Below, piece by piece: positions 18,013 to 26,937 of a stretch of DNA of 64,000 bases. Numbering within the stretch: the first letter of the stretch is position 1; each line of letters starts with the position of its first letter. The notes below the pieces were generated by a model that saw only the letters and a program-made list of their open reading frames with translations, did no database searches and was not told the origin of the DNA. The stretch is from NCBI RefSeq assembly GCF_034344865.1, contig NZ_CP133774.1:1922001-1986000 (forward strand). The letters are read 5' to 3'. This DNA is from Pseudomonas sp. 10S4 (lineage in GTDB: Bacteria; Pseudomonadota; Gammaproteobacteria; Pseudomonadales; Pseudomonadaceae). A program made the translations under genes and the position numbers.

Positions 18013-19077
18013 ATGACGACTTATCCAAAGCAAAAAGTGGCTGTCGGCGTTGCCGCAGCGATCGCGGTCGGCGTGCTGATTTACCTGGTCGCGCCAGGAC
18101 TGTTCGGCAAGCGCACGCAACAGAGCACCAACGACGCCTTTGTCTCTGCGGACTTCACCCTGGTGGTGCCGCGGGTCGCCGGGTTTATCAAAGAGGTGTT
18201 GGTCGAGGACAACCAGCAGGTCAAGGCGGGGCAGTTACTGGCGTTGATCGATGACCGGGATTTGCGCGCCGCCGCCCAGGCCGCCGACGCCGAAACCCTG
18301 GTGGCCAGGGCGCAACTGCAAAACGCTCGGGCGACCCTTGAGCGTCAGGCATCGGTGATCGCTCAGGCTCAGGCGACGGTGGTGTCGGCCAAGGCCGAAA
18401 TGGCCTTCGCCGAGCATGAACTGAACCGCTACAACCACCTCGCGGGCGTGGGCGCCGGTACGGTGCAGAACGCGCAACAGGCGCGGACCCATATCGATCA
18501 GGCCACCGCGCGGCTGGCCAACGCCACGGCGGTGCTGGCGGCAGAACGCAAGCAGGTGGAGATCCTCACCGCCCAGCGTGACGCGGCCGAAGGTGGGCTG
18601 AAGCGGTCACAAGCGGCGCTGGAAATGGCCAGCTACGAGCTGTCTTACACCCGCATCGTTGCGCCGCAGGACGGCATGGTCGGTGAGCGTGCGGTGCGGG
18701 TCGGCGCGTATGTGACGCCGGGCAGCAAGATTCTGGCGGTGGTGCCGCTGGCTCAGGCTTATGTGGTCGCCAATTTCCAGGAGACTCAACTGACGGATGT
18801 GCAGCAGGGGCAGGACGTGCGGATTCGTGTCGACAGCCTCGGTGGCGAAGCGTTGAGCGGTCGTGTCGAAAGTATCGCGCCGGCCACCGGGGTGACGTTT
18901 GCTTCGATCAAACCAGATAACGCGACTGGCAACTTCACCAAAGTGGTGCAGCGGATTCCGGTGAAAGTCGTTCTTGAACCGGGCCAGCCGTTGGCTGGGC
19001 GGTTGCGGGTGGGGATGTCGGTGGAGGCGCAGATTGATACGGCCAGCGTTGATAAGCATGAGGTCGTTCAACGATGA
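18013..19077 (+). CDS. EmrA-type membrane fusion protein (HlyD family)
   Basis: This 354-residue protein has one N-terminal membrane anchor (AVGVAAAIAVGVLIYLVAPGLF) and the DAFVSADFTLVVPRVAGFI lipoyl half. A long coiled-coil of alanine-rich repeats follows, then a second lipoyl half (TRIVAPQDGMVGERAV) and a beta-barrel. ATG 18013 was chosen because the longer ORF from 17902 overlaps the MFS gene. Its stop overlaps the next gene's ATG (ATGA at 19074-19077). It links the MFS pump to the outer-membrane factor. Confidence 0.9.
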   Translation: MTTYPKQKVAVGVAAAIAVGVLIYLVAPGLFGKRTQQSTNDAFVSADFTLVVPRVAGFIKEVLVEDNQQVKAGQLLALIDDRDLRAAAQAADAETLVARAQLQNARATLERQASVIAQAQATVVSAKAEMAFAEHELNRYNHLAGVGAGTVQNAQQARTHIDQATARLANATAVLAAERKQVEILTAQRDAAEGGLKRSQAALEMASYELSYTRIVAPQDGMVGERAVRVGAYVTPGSKILAVVPLAQAYVVANFQETQLTDVQQGQDVRIRVDSLGGEALSGRVESIAPATGVTFASIKPDNATGNFTKVVQRIPVKVVLEPGQPLAGRLRVGMSVEAQIDTASVDKHEVVQR

Positions 19078-20629
19078 AAATCTCCGTTGATCATTCTGAC
19101 GCCTTCGCGGGCAAGCCCGCTCCCACAGGGGAATGCATTTCAAAGTGGGAGCGGGCTTGCTCGCGAAGAGGCCAGTGGCCGCAACTGACTTTCTGCGCCT
19201 TGCTCGTCTTGGGGATGTCTGCCTGCACCGTCGGCCCGGACTTCCAAAAACCTGAGCCACAGCAAATCACCGAATGGTCAAAACCAGCAAAGCCCGCCGC
19301 CAGCCAAGCTGTCGCCCAAACCATGGACGAACGCTGGTGGGAGATTTTCCACGATCCGAAACTCTCAGCCCTGACCCAGCGGGCCCTGATCGATAACCTC
19401 GATCTGAAACTCGCCAGCAGCCGCTTGCAGCAAAGCCGCGCCGCCCGCCAGGTCATCACCGCTGATCGTTACCCTCACACCGCCGCCACCGGCAGTTATG
19501 GCCGTGAACGCAACAGCGTTGTGGGCTTGAGCGATCCGTCGGGCAAAAACGGCGACTCGGCGTTCAACCTCTGGGACGCCGGCTTCTCTGCGTCTTGGGA
19601 GTTGGACTTCTGGGGCCGCGTGCGCCGCGAAACTGAAGCCGCCGACGCGACCCTTGAAGTCGCCGAAAACGACCGTCGCGGCGTGTTGCTGTCGGTATTG
19701 GCCGAAACCGCTCAGGACTACATCCAGTTGCGCGGTGTGCAGAACACCCGAGCCGTCACCGAACAGAATCTCGACGTCGCCCGGCACAGTCTGAGGCTCT
19801 CGCAACTGCGCCTGGCCGACGGCGTGGCCACGGACCTGGACGTCGCTGAAGCGGCCGCACAAGTGGCGGCCATCGAGTCTCGCCTGCCGGCGCTGGAGCA
19901 GCGTCAGTCTCAACTGATCAACGCCCTGAGCCTGTTGATGGGCGAGCCGCCGCAAGCGTTGCAAGCCGAGTTATCCACAGACGCCCCGGTGCCGCAGACT
20001 CCGCGTCAGGTTGCCATCGGCCTGCCGTCGCAACTGGCCGAGCGTCGCCCGGACATCCGTCAGGCCGAAGCCCGGCTGCATGCCGCGACCGCAAGCATCG
20101 GCGTGGCCAAGGGCGATTTCTATCCGCGGATCACCCTGTCGGGCAACGTCGGCTCGCAGTCCATGCAACTGAGCGATTTCGGTTCCTGGGGCTCGCGTTC
20201 GTTCGGCATCGGCCCGCAATTCAGCCTGCCGCTGTTCGACGGCGGCCGTCTGCGCGGCATGCTCAACCTGCGCGAAGCCCAGCAACAGGAAGCGGCGCTG
20301 GCCTACCAGCAAACCGTGCTGCGCGCCTGGCATGAAATCGACGATCAACTGACCGCCTACAACGCCAGCCAACTGCGCCGCGACAGCCTCGCCGAAGCCG
20401 TACGCCAGAACCAGATCGCCCTGCGCACCGCGCAACAGCAATACGTGGAAGGCGTGGTGGACTTCGTCAACGTGCTGACGGTGCAAGGCGAATTGTTGGC
20501 GACGCAACAGCAATGGGTCGAGAGCTCGACCGGGGTGTCGCTGGCGATGGTGGGGTTGTACAAGGCGTTGGGGGAGGGTGGGAGTCGGTTTATCCGGTGG
20601 CGAACGTCGTTACCAATAATCCGGTTTGA
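19074..20629 (+). CDS. NodT-family outer membrane factor lipoprotein; REP in its 5' end and a 1-base deletion near its 3' end
   Basis: The intended product is about 518 residues. ATG 19074 overlaps the emrA-like stop (ATGA), the normal coupling for this operon. Residues about 10-33 are the translation of an in-frame REP doublet. The real signal (PQLTFCALLVLGMSAC) with a lipobox Cys follows, so either the signal has a long odd N-terminus or translation starts downstream, for example at TTG 19200. The body is a typical OEP lipoprotein (TVGPDFQKP, WELDFWGRVRRETEAA, ERRPDIRQAEARL). At 20570-20574 a run of five G shifts the frame; six G would give the usual KALGGGWE ending and a stop at 20629. As written it runs on to 20675. 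Confidence 0.87.
19104..19167. repeat. REP doublet inside the 5' end of an outer-membrane-factor gene
   Basis: TTCGCGGGCAAGCCCGCTCC (19104 onward) and the inverted copy ending at 19167 are separated by only 17 bases. They lie within the reading frame opened by ATG 19074 and keep it open. Confidence 0.88.
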
Positions 20630-21299
20630 TGGCGGGTGTTTTACGGGTCGGAACGCGGTCTGGAAATTGGTGTGATTGCAGCTCTTCTGCGCTGATGACT
20701 CGTCGCATCCAGTGAGCGTGCTCTTTCAACGAACCGGGCGGAGTTCGTTTGAGCCCCGTCCTGTATGGAAGAACGATGCCTAGGGTTATTTGGGGAAAGT
20801 CTTCTCGGATCGCCCTGAGTGCGGGGGCCATATCCGTATCCCCTGATACCAGAACAAGTTGCTGGATGCTTTCCGTCGCCGTGACATTGGCTTGTCTGGC
20901 CGCCGTGCGATACATGCTTATCGCGATATGGACGTCCGTTTCCTTTTCTTCGAGTTTCCAGATAGGGATCGTATCTTGACGCGAGGCACGGAGTTTCTTG
21001 TTGATGAAGCGTGGTGCGCGTGCAGGTTCGAGTTGGTGGCGACCATAGTGAACGACAACATTGTGAGCCCTCAGGGTACGGACGTAAGTATCTTGAGCTT
21101 CCTTGGCCTCGACGCCGCGCGTAGCCAGTTCGGGTTTAACCGACGAGGTGAAGTAGTCGATTGAGGCGACAGAGCTTTGAGGGTTTTCAATGTGAGCGAT
21201 ATGCGCCAACAACTGCGGCAGATTTAGCCATTTATAAGGTGTGTCAGCCAGCAACCCGTAGAACACGTTGTAGCCATCAACAAAGAACGCAGTGCGCAC
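20610..21299 (-). CDS. NYN-domain (PIN-like nuclease) protein
   Basis: This 229-residue protein opens MRTAFFVDGYNVFYGLL, the first acidic motif of NYN domains. Further motifs are KETDVHIAISMYRTA (about residue 120) and LVLVSGDTDMAPALRAI (about 150). The aspartates correspond to the metal-binding set of PIN-like RNases, so an RNA-cleaving role is likely though unproven. The start is GTG 21299 with GAGGG upstream, 21 bases after a strong hairpin. Its 3' end overlaps the convergent outer-membrane-factor gene by 20 bases if that gene ends at 20629. Confidence 0.87.
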   Translation of the reverse strand: MRTAFFVDGYNVFYGLLADTPYKWLNLPQLLAHIAHIENPQSSVASIDYFTSSVKPELATRGVEAKEAQDTYVRTLRAHNVVVHYGRHQLEPARAPRFINKKLRASRQDTIPIWKLEEKETDVHIAISMYRTAARQANVTATESIQQLVLVSGDTDMAPALRAIREDFPQITLGIVLPYRTGLKRTPPGSLKEHAHWMRRVISAEELQSHQFPDRVPTRKTPAIKPDYW

Positions 21300-21319
21300 A
21301 AATCCAACCCTCAGAAACG

Positions 21320-21345
21320 AAAAAACCGGCCGAAGCCGGTTTTTT
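21320..21345. terminator. Bidirectional hairpin with A and T tracts, just upstream of the NYN gene
   Basis: AAAAAACCGGC-CGAA-GCCGGTTTTTT is a perfect stem with a tetraloop and a T tract on either strand. It looks like a Rho-independent terminator. Read on the minus strand it falls 21 bases before the GTG of the NYN gene, so it may act as a leader attenuator or insulate that gene from upstream transcription. Confidence 0.8.
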
Positions 21346-21744
21346 CACCACCTACTGCCAGAGAACTGAATCTCTGCGTACGGGGTTGAGTAGTGCACTG
21401 ATCCTAAATTGAGTGTGTCACGCACGTCAACCTTCGACTGATCAGGGCACTACTCGACTGGATCTTTTCCAGCACCGGCAATCCAGTTTTGTGGGGGGGC
21501 GGGCCGAAGGTCAAGTCGCGAATAGCTTCATCTGTTAATGATTGTTGCGACAGACAAGCAGCGCCGGGGTGTGGGTGTATAGGAGCAAAAAGGTCCATCA
21601 CCCCTTTCAGGATTGACTGAAGTGGTATTCCCAAATTTGTGTGGGATTTATTACCCAAGCCCAATGAGTGCGAGAACAAGCGAGAACTCTGAAATTTATG
21701 TCCTTCTTGAAACAACACATTTCTATCCAATGATGGCTACTCGC
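21346..21744. other. Stretch of about 400 bases with no recognised gene
   Basis: This stretch separates the NYN gene from the accessory secretion locus. A minus-strand ORF (21404-21730, 108 codons) shows no family resemblance, signal or plausible domain, so I do not call it a gene. No tRNA, REP or insertion-sequence end was seen. It may be a junction between core and accessory DNA. Confidence 0.5.
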
Positions 21745-21772
21745 TTGACGCCACCCCGCGCTGTCGTAGACT
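21745..21772 (+). promoter_or_regulatory. Sigma-70 type promoter of the accessory secretion locus
   Basis: TTGACG at 21745-21750 and TAGACT at 21767-21772 are separated by 16 bases. They lie 28 bases before the ATG at 21800, which has GGGAG as a ribosome binding site. This is the best promoter match near the head of the M50/HlyD operon. Confidence 0.55.
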
Positions 21773-21799
21773 CCGCTCATCCGTCAGGGAGTCACGGTC

Positions 21800-22583
21800 A
21801 TGCCGCGTTTTGGAAGTTGGGTTCTAGGATTGACCTTTGTAACGTGCGCAGTACAGGCGCAAACACCCGCGGCAGACGATCCGCTGTTGGAAAACAGTCC
21901 GGTCGGGAGCACTTCGCAGGCCAGCAGTGAAGCTCGTGGCGTGCTGCGGGCGCGGGATCAAGCGGTGCTCGCCAGCGAGTTGCCGGGGCGTATTGTCGAG
22001 TTGCCGTTCAGTGAGGGCGAGTCGTTCAAGAAGGGCGACACCCTGGCGCGTTTCGATTGCTCGGGCTTTCAGGCCCAGCTCAATGCGGCGCAGGCTGCCA
22101 CCCGTGGGGCCAGTGAAGAATTGGCTCACAACAAGCAATTGGCAGCGTTGAATTCGGTCGGGCGTTTCGAAGTGGCGCGGGCCGAGGCCAAGGTCAGCGA
22201 GACTCAGGCGCAGTCCCAGGTCTATCAAGTGCAGGTCAAACGTTGCAGCGTGATCGCGCCGTTTGATGGCCAGGTTGTCGAGCGCAAGGTCCAGCGTTAT
22301 GAAAGCGTGGCTGCCGGCGCGCCGTTGCTGGATGTGGTCGACAACCGCACCCTGGAAATCCATTTGCTGATTCCGTCGCGCTGGATGGGCAAGCTCAAGC
22401 CCGGCCAAACCTTCAGTTTTGTGCCCGATGAAACCGGTCAGCCGCTGGATCGCGACGGCCAAGCGCCTCGGCGCGCGCATCGATGAAGGCAGCCAGACCT
22501 TGCTGTTGGTGGCGACGCTGCCCAACGCCACGGGCCTATTGGCCGGCATGAGCGGAACGGCGCGTTTCGCGGAGCTCAAGTGA
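21800..22583 (+). CDS. Periplasmic membrane-fusion protein (RND/HlyD type), with a 1-base insertion
   Basis: The intended product is 260 residues. It has a signal peptide (MPRFGSWVLGLTFVTCAVQAQ), a lipoyl-like half (LASELPGRIVELPFSEGESFKKGDTLARFDCSGF), a short hairpin, and the second half (RCSVIAPFDGQVVERKVQRYE). The frame breaks at 22447-22448, where ctggatcgcg should read ctgatcgcg. Restoring it gives LIATAKRLGARIDEGSQTLLL and a stop at 22583 that overlaps the next gene. It is the first gene of the accessory locus and probably forms part of a periplasmic conduit with the next two proteins and the TolC-like protein at 38924. It has no membrane anchor beyond the signal. Confidence 0.82.
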
Positions 22584-23898
22584 ACGCCCCGGTAACGGGC
22601 GGGGCCGAGCAGGTCTTCGCCCGGTTCCTCGACCTTGAACGTCAGACCCGCGCCGCTCGCAACCCGGCGCAACTGGCTTACAGCCTGGTCAATGACGGCC
22701 AGGCCTTGTTTGGTTTTCGCCACGCGGCGTTGTTGATTGCCGGCAAGGTGCAAGCCGTGACCGGCGTAAGCACCGTGGACCCGAACGCGCCATTCGTGGC
22801 GTTCGTCGAGCAGGCGGTGGCGCAGTTGTTCAAGCTCGACCTGTTGAAGCAGGCGCGAGCGATTTCCCCACGCTGCTGAGCGAATCGATTCAAGCCGACT
22901 GGCAAAGCCTCTCCAGCGCCCAGGTGTTCTGGCTGCCCTTGGTGGATCATCAGGGCGAGGTGTTCGGCGGTTTGTGGCTGGCCCGCGACGTGGCGTGGAA
23001 CCCGCCTGAGCAAATATTGCTGTCACAACTGGGCGACACTTACAGCCACGCCTGGCTGGCGCTGCAACCGCGCAAACCCTGGCGCCTGCGCTGGACCCGA
23101 AAACGTCAGGTCGCATTGGTCGTGGTGTTACTCCTCGGGCTGCTGATCCCGGTGCGCCAATCGGTGCTGGCGCCGGCCGAAGTCGTGCCGCTGGGCGGGC
23201 GCGTGGTGGCGGCTCCGCTGGATGGAGTGATCGCCGAGTTCCTGGTCAAACCCAACCAGACGGTAAAAACCGGCGACCTGCTGCTGCGCTTCGAAAGCAC
23301 CACCCTCAAGGCCCAGGCCGATGTGGCTGATCGTGCGCTGGGTGTGGCTGAAGCCGAGCTCAAGGCCAATTCCCAGCGTTCGTTCGCCGATGCTGAATCC
23401 AGTTCGAAAATTGATTTATTGGCCGCGCGGGTCGAGCAGAAACGCGCCGAACGTGATTACGCCCGTGAACTGCTCAAACGCAGTGAAGTCCGTGCCGAAC
23501 GCAACGGCATCGCGGTGTTTGCCGACGCCGACCGCTGGACCGGAAAACCGGTGCAAACCGGCGAACGCTTGATGGAAATCGCCGACCCGAACCAGGCTGA
23601 ACTGCGCATCGAGCTGGCGGTGGGCGACGCGATTGCCCTGGAACCGGGGGCGCAGGTCGCGTTGTTTCTCGACAGTGATCCTTTGCAGCGCCATTTGGCC
23701 AAGCTGGAACGCTCAGCTTACGAGGCACAGCCCACGGCGGGCGGGCAACTGGCCTATCGGCTGGATGCCAATTTCGAAAATGCCCCGCCGCGTATCGGTT
23801 TGCGCGGTACGGCGAAAATTTTCGGCGACCGGGCGCCGCTGGCGTTGTACCTGTTACGCCGGCCACTGGCCGGGTTGCGGCAAAGCGTGGGCCTCTAG
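22580..23898 (+). CDS. GAF-like plus HlyD membrane-fusion protein, with a 1-base deletion
   Basis: The intended product is 439 residues from GTG 22580, which overlaps the previous stop. Residues 1-150 look like a GAF-type domain (AQLAYSLVNDGQALFGFRHAALL, then FWLPLVDHQGEVFGGLWLARD). A membrane helix follows near residues 175-195 (VALVVVLLLGLLIPV), then a HlyD arm (LGGRVVAAPLDGVIAEFLVKPNQTVKTGDLL, coiled coil, RNGIAVFADADRWTGKPVQTGERL). The frame breaks near 22859-22861, where one base is missing before DFPTLLSE. A sensory-type domain fused to a membrane-fusion protein is uncommon. The stop TAG is immediately followed by the ATG of the M50 gene, so the two are coupled. Confidence 0.8.
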
Positions 23899-25995
23899 AT
23901 GGTTTTGCCGAGCTTGCGGGCCGACCTGCAATTGTCGACCGCGGCCCCAGCCCTCGACGGCTCGCCGCGCTGGACCCTGGCCGACCCGGTGCGCGGGCGC
24001 TATTTCAAACTCGGCGCGACGGCGATGCGCTTGCTACGACATTGGTCCCTTGGCGATCCCGAGCAGGTGCTGCGCGCCGCCAACCGTGAGCCGGGTTTGC
24101 CGCTGGACGGCGCCGAGCTTGAGCAGTTGCTGGGTTTTTTGCGCAGTCACGACTTGATCTCCGCACTCGATCCGCAACAACGCGCCAGCTACAGCCTGAA
24201 GGCCGCCGCTCAGCGTCGCAGCCTGTGGCAAATCCTGCTGCATCAATACCTGTTTTTCCGTATTCCACTATGGCGCCCCGACGCGTTTCTCAATCGCGCC
24301 TGGCCTTGGCTGGAGCGTTTTGGGCCGCGGGCGTTGCGCTATGGATTACCGGCCACCTTGGGGCTGGGGGTGTTTCTGGTGTCGAGGGACTGGCAGCGCT
24401 TTGTGGCGACGTTCCCGCATTTGTTCAGCCTCGGTGGTGCCTTGTCCTTCGGCGTGGCGCTGTTCTTCGCCAAGCTGTGTCACGAGTTCGGCCACGCGTT
24501 CATGGCCAAGCGCGCCGGTTGCCGGGTGCAGAGCATGGGCGTGGCGTTCATGGTGATGCTGCCGATGTTTTATACCGACGTCAGCGACGCCTGGCGGGTC
24601 AACGATCGGCGCGCGCGGCTGCTGATTGGTGCTGGCGGTGTTATGGCGGAACTGTTGCTGGCCTGCATCGCGTTGCTGGCCTGGTCGCTGCTGCCCGACG
24701 GCCCCGCTCGTACGGCGGCGTTCATGCTTGCCAGTGCCACGTGGATCACTACGCTGGTGATCAACCTCAACCCGTTCATGCGCTTCGATGGTTACTTTTT
24801 GCTCAGCGATTTTCTTGAAGTGGACAACCTCCAGGGCCGGGCCTTTGCCCTGTGTCGCTGGCGTCTGCGTGAGTTTCTGTTCGGCTATGGCGAAGCGGCG
24901 CCGGAGCCGTGGTCGCCGAAGATGCAGCGGCGTTTGTTGATGTGGGGGTATGGCTCATGGTTGTGGCGTGCAGTGTTGTTTTTCGGGATCGCGTTGGCGG
25001 TCTACCACCTGTTCTTCAAGGTATTGGGGATTTTCCTGATGCTGGTGGAGTTGGTGTGGTTCATTTTTCTGCCGATCATGAGTGAGTGGCGCCAGTGGTG
25101 GACCCGCCGGGAACAGGCCCACGGACCGCGGGTGTTGCTCAGTGGCCTGGCGTTGCTCGGCGTGCTGTTGGTGCTGGTGTTGCCCTGGCGCAGCGCGGTG
25201 GAGTTGCCGACGATGCTCGAGGCCGGACGCGCCAGTGCCTTGCATGCGCCGGTGGCGTCGCGGGTCAAACGCGTGAATGTGCATGACGGTCAGGTAGTCG
25301 CCGAGGGTGATGTGCTGGTCGAGCTGGAATCGCCGGATCTAGACTCGCGCCAGGCTATTGTCCGTCAGGAAATTCAGATCCAGCAGTTGCAGATGCGCCG
25401 TCAGGCCGGTCGCAGCGAAACGGCAGCGGATGCCAATATCGTCGAACAGCGCCTGGCCGAAGCGGTGGCCGAATACCGTGGGCTGGCCGCTCAGCGCGAG
25501 CGCCTGTTGCTGCGTGCACCCCACGCCGGCACGGTGCGCGATTTACTGCCGCAGCTGGTGCCCGGTCGTTGGCTGGCCACCAAAGACCCATTGGCGCGGG
25601 TGGTCGAAGACGGCGCGCGGTTGCGCGGTTATCTGGCCGAGGCGGACCTCTGGCGTGTGACGCCGGGGGCGCACGGGCGCTTTATCGCCGACGACCCGAT
25701 GCACCCGGCGGTCGCCGTGCAACTGACGGACATCGACGCCAATGGCGTCTCTTATGTTGATCAGGAAGCACTGACGTCCGACCATCACGGGCCGATTGCC
25801 GTACGCCGTGATCAGTCGCAACGGGCTGAGCCGGTGCAAGCGCAATACGGCGCGCGGCTTAGCCTGCTCGACAACGCGCCGACGCCGATACAACCCTTGC
25901 GCGGAATCGTGGTGTTGCAGGGCAGCGGTGAGTCGTTACTGGGAACGGCCTGGCGGCGCATGGCGGCGCTGGGTGTGAGGGAAAGTGGTTTCTAA
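23899..25995 (+). CDS. M50 zinc metalloprotease fused to a HlyD-like arm
   Basis: This 698-residue protein has three parts. Residues about 20-100 look like a PqqD-type winged-helix domain (GRYFKLGATAMRLLRHW). Residues 140-430 are a polytopic site-2-protease-like core with the zinc motif H195-E-F-G-H199 and the third ligand motif N291-P-F-M-R-F-D297-G. Residues 440-698 are a HlyD-like arm (ASALHAPVASRVKRVNVHDGQVVAEGDVLVELESPD, coiled coil, then RLLLRAPHAGTVRDLLPQL). Catalytic residues are intact. In related fusions the role is not established. Here it occupies the inner-membrane slot between two membrane-fusion proteins and a TolC-like protein with no ABC ATPase nearby, so I infer it processes and/or exports the giant protein at 30645. 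Confidence 0.85.
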   Translation: MVLPSLRADLQLSTAAPALDGSPRWTLADPVRGRYFKLGATAMRLLRHWSLGDPEQVLRAANREPGLPLDGAELEQLLGFLRSHDLISALDPQQRASYSLKAAAQRRSLWQILLHQYLFFRIPLWRPDAFLNRAWPWLERFGPRALRYGLPATLGLGVFLVSRDWQRFVATFPHLFSLGGALSFGVALFFAKLCHEFGHAFMAKRAGCRVQSMGVAFMVMLPMFYTDVSDAWRVNDRRARLLIGAGGVMAELLLACIALLAWSLLPDGPARTAAFMLASATWITTLVINLNPFMRFDGYFLLSDFLEVDNLQGRAFALCRWRLREFLFGYGEAAPEPWSPKMQRRLLMWGYGSWLWRAVLFFGIALAVYHLFFKVLGIFLMLVELVWFIFLPIMSEWRQWWTRREQAHGPRVLLSGLALLGVLLVLVLPWRSAVELPTMLEAGRASALHAPVASRVKRVNVHDGQVVAEGDVLVELESPDLDSRQAIVRQEIQIQQLQMRRQAGRSETAADANIVEQRLAEAVAEYRGLAAQRERLLLRAPHAGTVRDLLPQLVPGRWLATKDPLARVVEDGARLRGYLAEADLWRVTPGAHGRFIADDPMHPAVAVQLTDIDANGVSYVDQEALTSDHHGPIAVRRDQSQRAEPVQAQYGARLSLLDNAPTPIQPLRGIVVLQGSGESLLGTAWRRMAALGVRESGF

Positions 25996-26006
25996 GGGAG
26001 AGCAGC

Positions 26007-26504
26007 ATGGCGAACAACGGTGCAGTGGCGGCGGACGGTTTGGTGGTGCGGCCTTCGCGGGCCAGTGACGGGCCCTTTCTGCAAAGTCTGTATCAGGCGG
26101 CCAGGCCCGATCTGCAATGGATCGACGGCGAGCCCGAACGGGTGGAAGCGTTGGTAGCGCAGCAGTTTCGGGTGCAGGAGCAAGGGATCGAGGCTGAATA
26201 TCCCAACGCGATGCATTACGTGGTGGAAAAACTCGACACACCCATCGGCGCGCTGACCACGGATTTCGGCCCCAATGAAATTCGTGTGTTGTACCTGGCG
26301 TTCATTCCTCAAGCTCGCGGCCAGGGGTATGGCCGCACGGTGCTGCAAGGGGTGCAAAAAGCCGCACAGCAAATCCGCTGCCCGGTGGCGACGGTGGTCT
26401 GGGCGAGCAACCCCCATGCGCGTCGGCATTACCTGGCGCTGGGGTTTGCGGTCGAGGAGTGCAATCCGGCGGCGGAGCGGTTGGTGTGGTATCCGCAGGG
26501 TTAG
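26007..26504 (+). CDS. GNAT-family N-acetyltransferase
   Basis: This 165-residue protein has the GNAT fold signature LYLAFIPQARGQGYGRTVLQGVQKAAQ (acetyl-CoA loop RGQGYG) and ends with HYLALGFAVEE. ATG 26007 has AGGGAG upstream and lies 11 bases after the M50 gene, so it shares the operon. The acceptor is unknown; acetylation of a component or product of the locus is a guess from position. Confidence 0.85.
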   Translation: MANNGAVAADGLVVRPSRASDGPFLQSLYQAARPDLQWIDGEPERVEALVAQQFRVQEQGIEAEYPNAMHYVVEKLDTPIGALTTDFGPNEIRVLYLAFIPQARGQGYGRTVLQGVQKAAQQIRCPVATVVWASNPHARRHYLALGFAVEECNPAAERLVWYPQG

Positions 26505-26528
26505 AGCCCGCAACAACGCCACAAAACC

Positions 26529-26552
26529 TGTGGGAGCGAGCTTGCTCCCACA
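26529..26552. repeat. Single REP palindrome at the end of the M50 operon
   Basis: TGTGGGAGCGAGCTTGCTCC continues to a full 24-base palindrome, a REP core reduced to one hairpin. It lies between two convergent genes and may also help terminate transcription. Confidence 0.75.
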
Positions 26553-26572
26553 GTGGTTATGTAGGCGCCTGT

Positions 26573-26884
26573 TCAATTAAACGCAATATAGAAATACCCC
26601 ACCGCCGGATCCCGCCCCATCGCCGGTACGCGGGATACAAAAATATCCTGCACCGCGCCCAGCCCGGGCAGTTCCAGCGCACATAGCCCGTCCACAAACT
26701 CCGTAGGTTCGAGGCTGTTGAACCCGACACCAAACGGCACGCGTTCGCTGTTGGGCAACTGTGAGCGGGGTTTTTGCTCAAGGCTGTCGATATGGATCGG
26801 CAGTTCACTGCCATCGGGCAAACGCAAAGTGGTGGTCTGGCCCAGCAGCGTTTGGAAGTGTTGGTCTTGAACCTGTTCCAGCAT
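26573..26884 (-). CDS. DUF6916-like small protein
   Basis: This 103-residue protein (MLEQVQDQHFQTLLGQTTTLRL ... DIFVSRVPAMGRDPAVGYFYIAFN) resembles the small DUF6916 proteins usually found beside tail-collar (microcystin-dependent) proteins. It is predicted beta-rich, with no signal or membrane segment. It follows the tail-collar gene on the minus strand with a gap of 53 bases, so the two form one operon inside the accessory locus. The function is unknown. Confidence 0.75.
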   Translation of the reverse strand: MLEQVQDQHFQTLLGQTTTLRLPDGSELPIHIDSLEQKPRSQLPNSERVPFGVGFNSLEPTEFVDGLCALELPGLGAVQDIFVSRVPAMGRDPAVGYFYIAFN

Positions 26885-26937
26885 GGTGTCACTCCAGCAA
26901 GGTGAGTGGCCGGGGAGATGAATCCCCCGGCGGTGTT

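Noticed and set aside
21404..21730. 108-codon minus-strand ORF
   Set aside because: No domain, signal or operon partner; kept as unassigned sequence.
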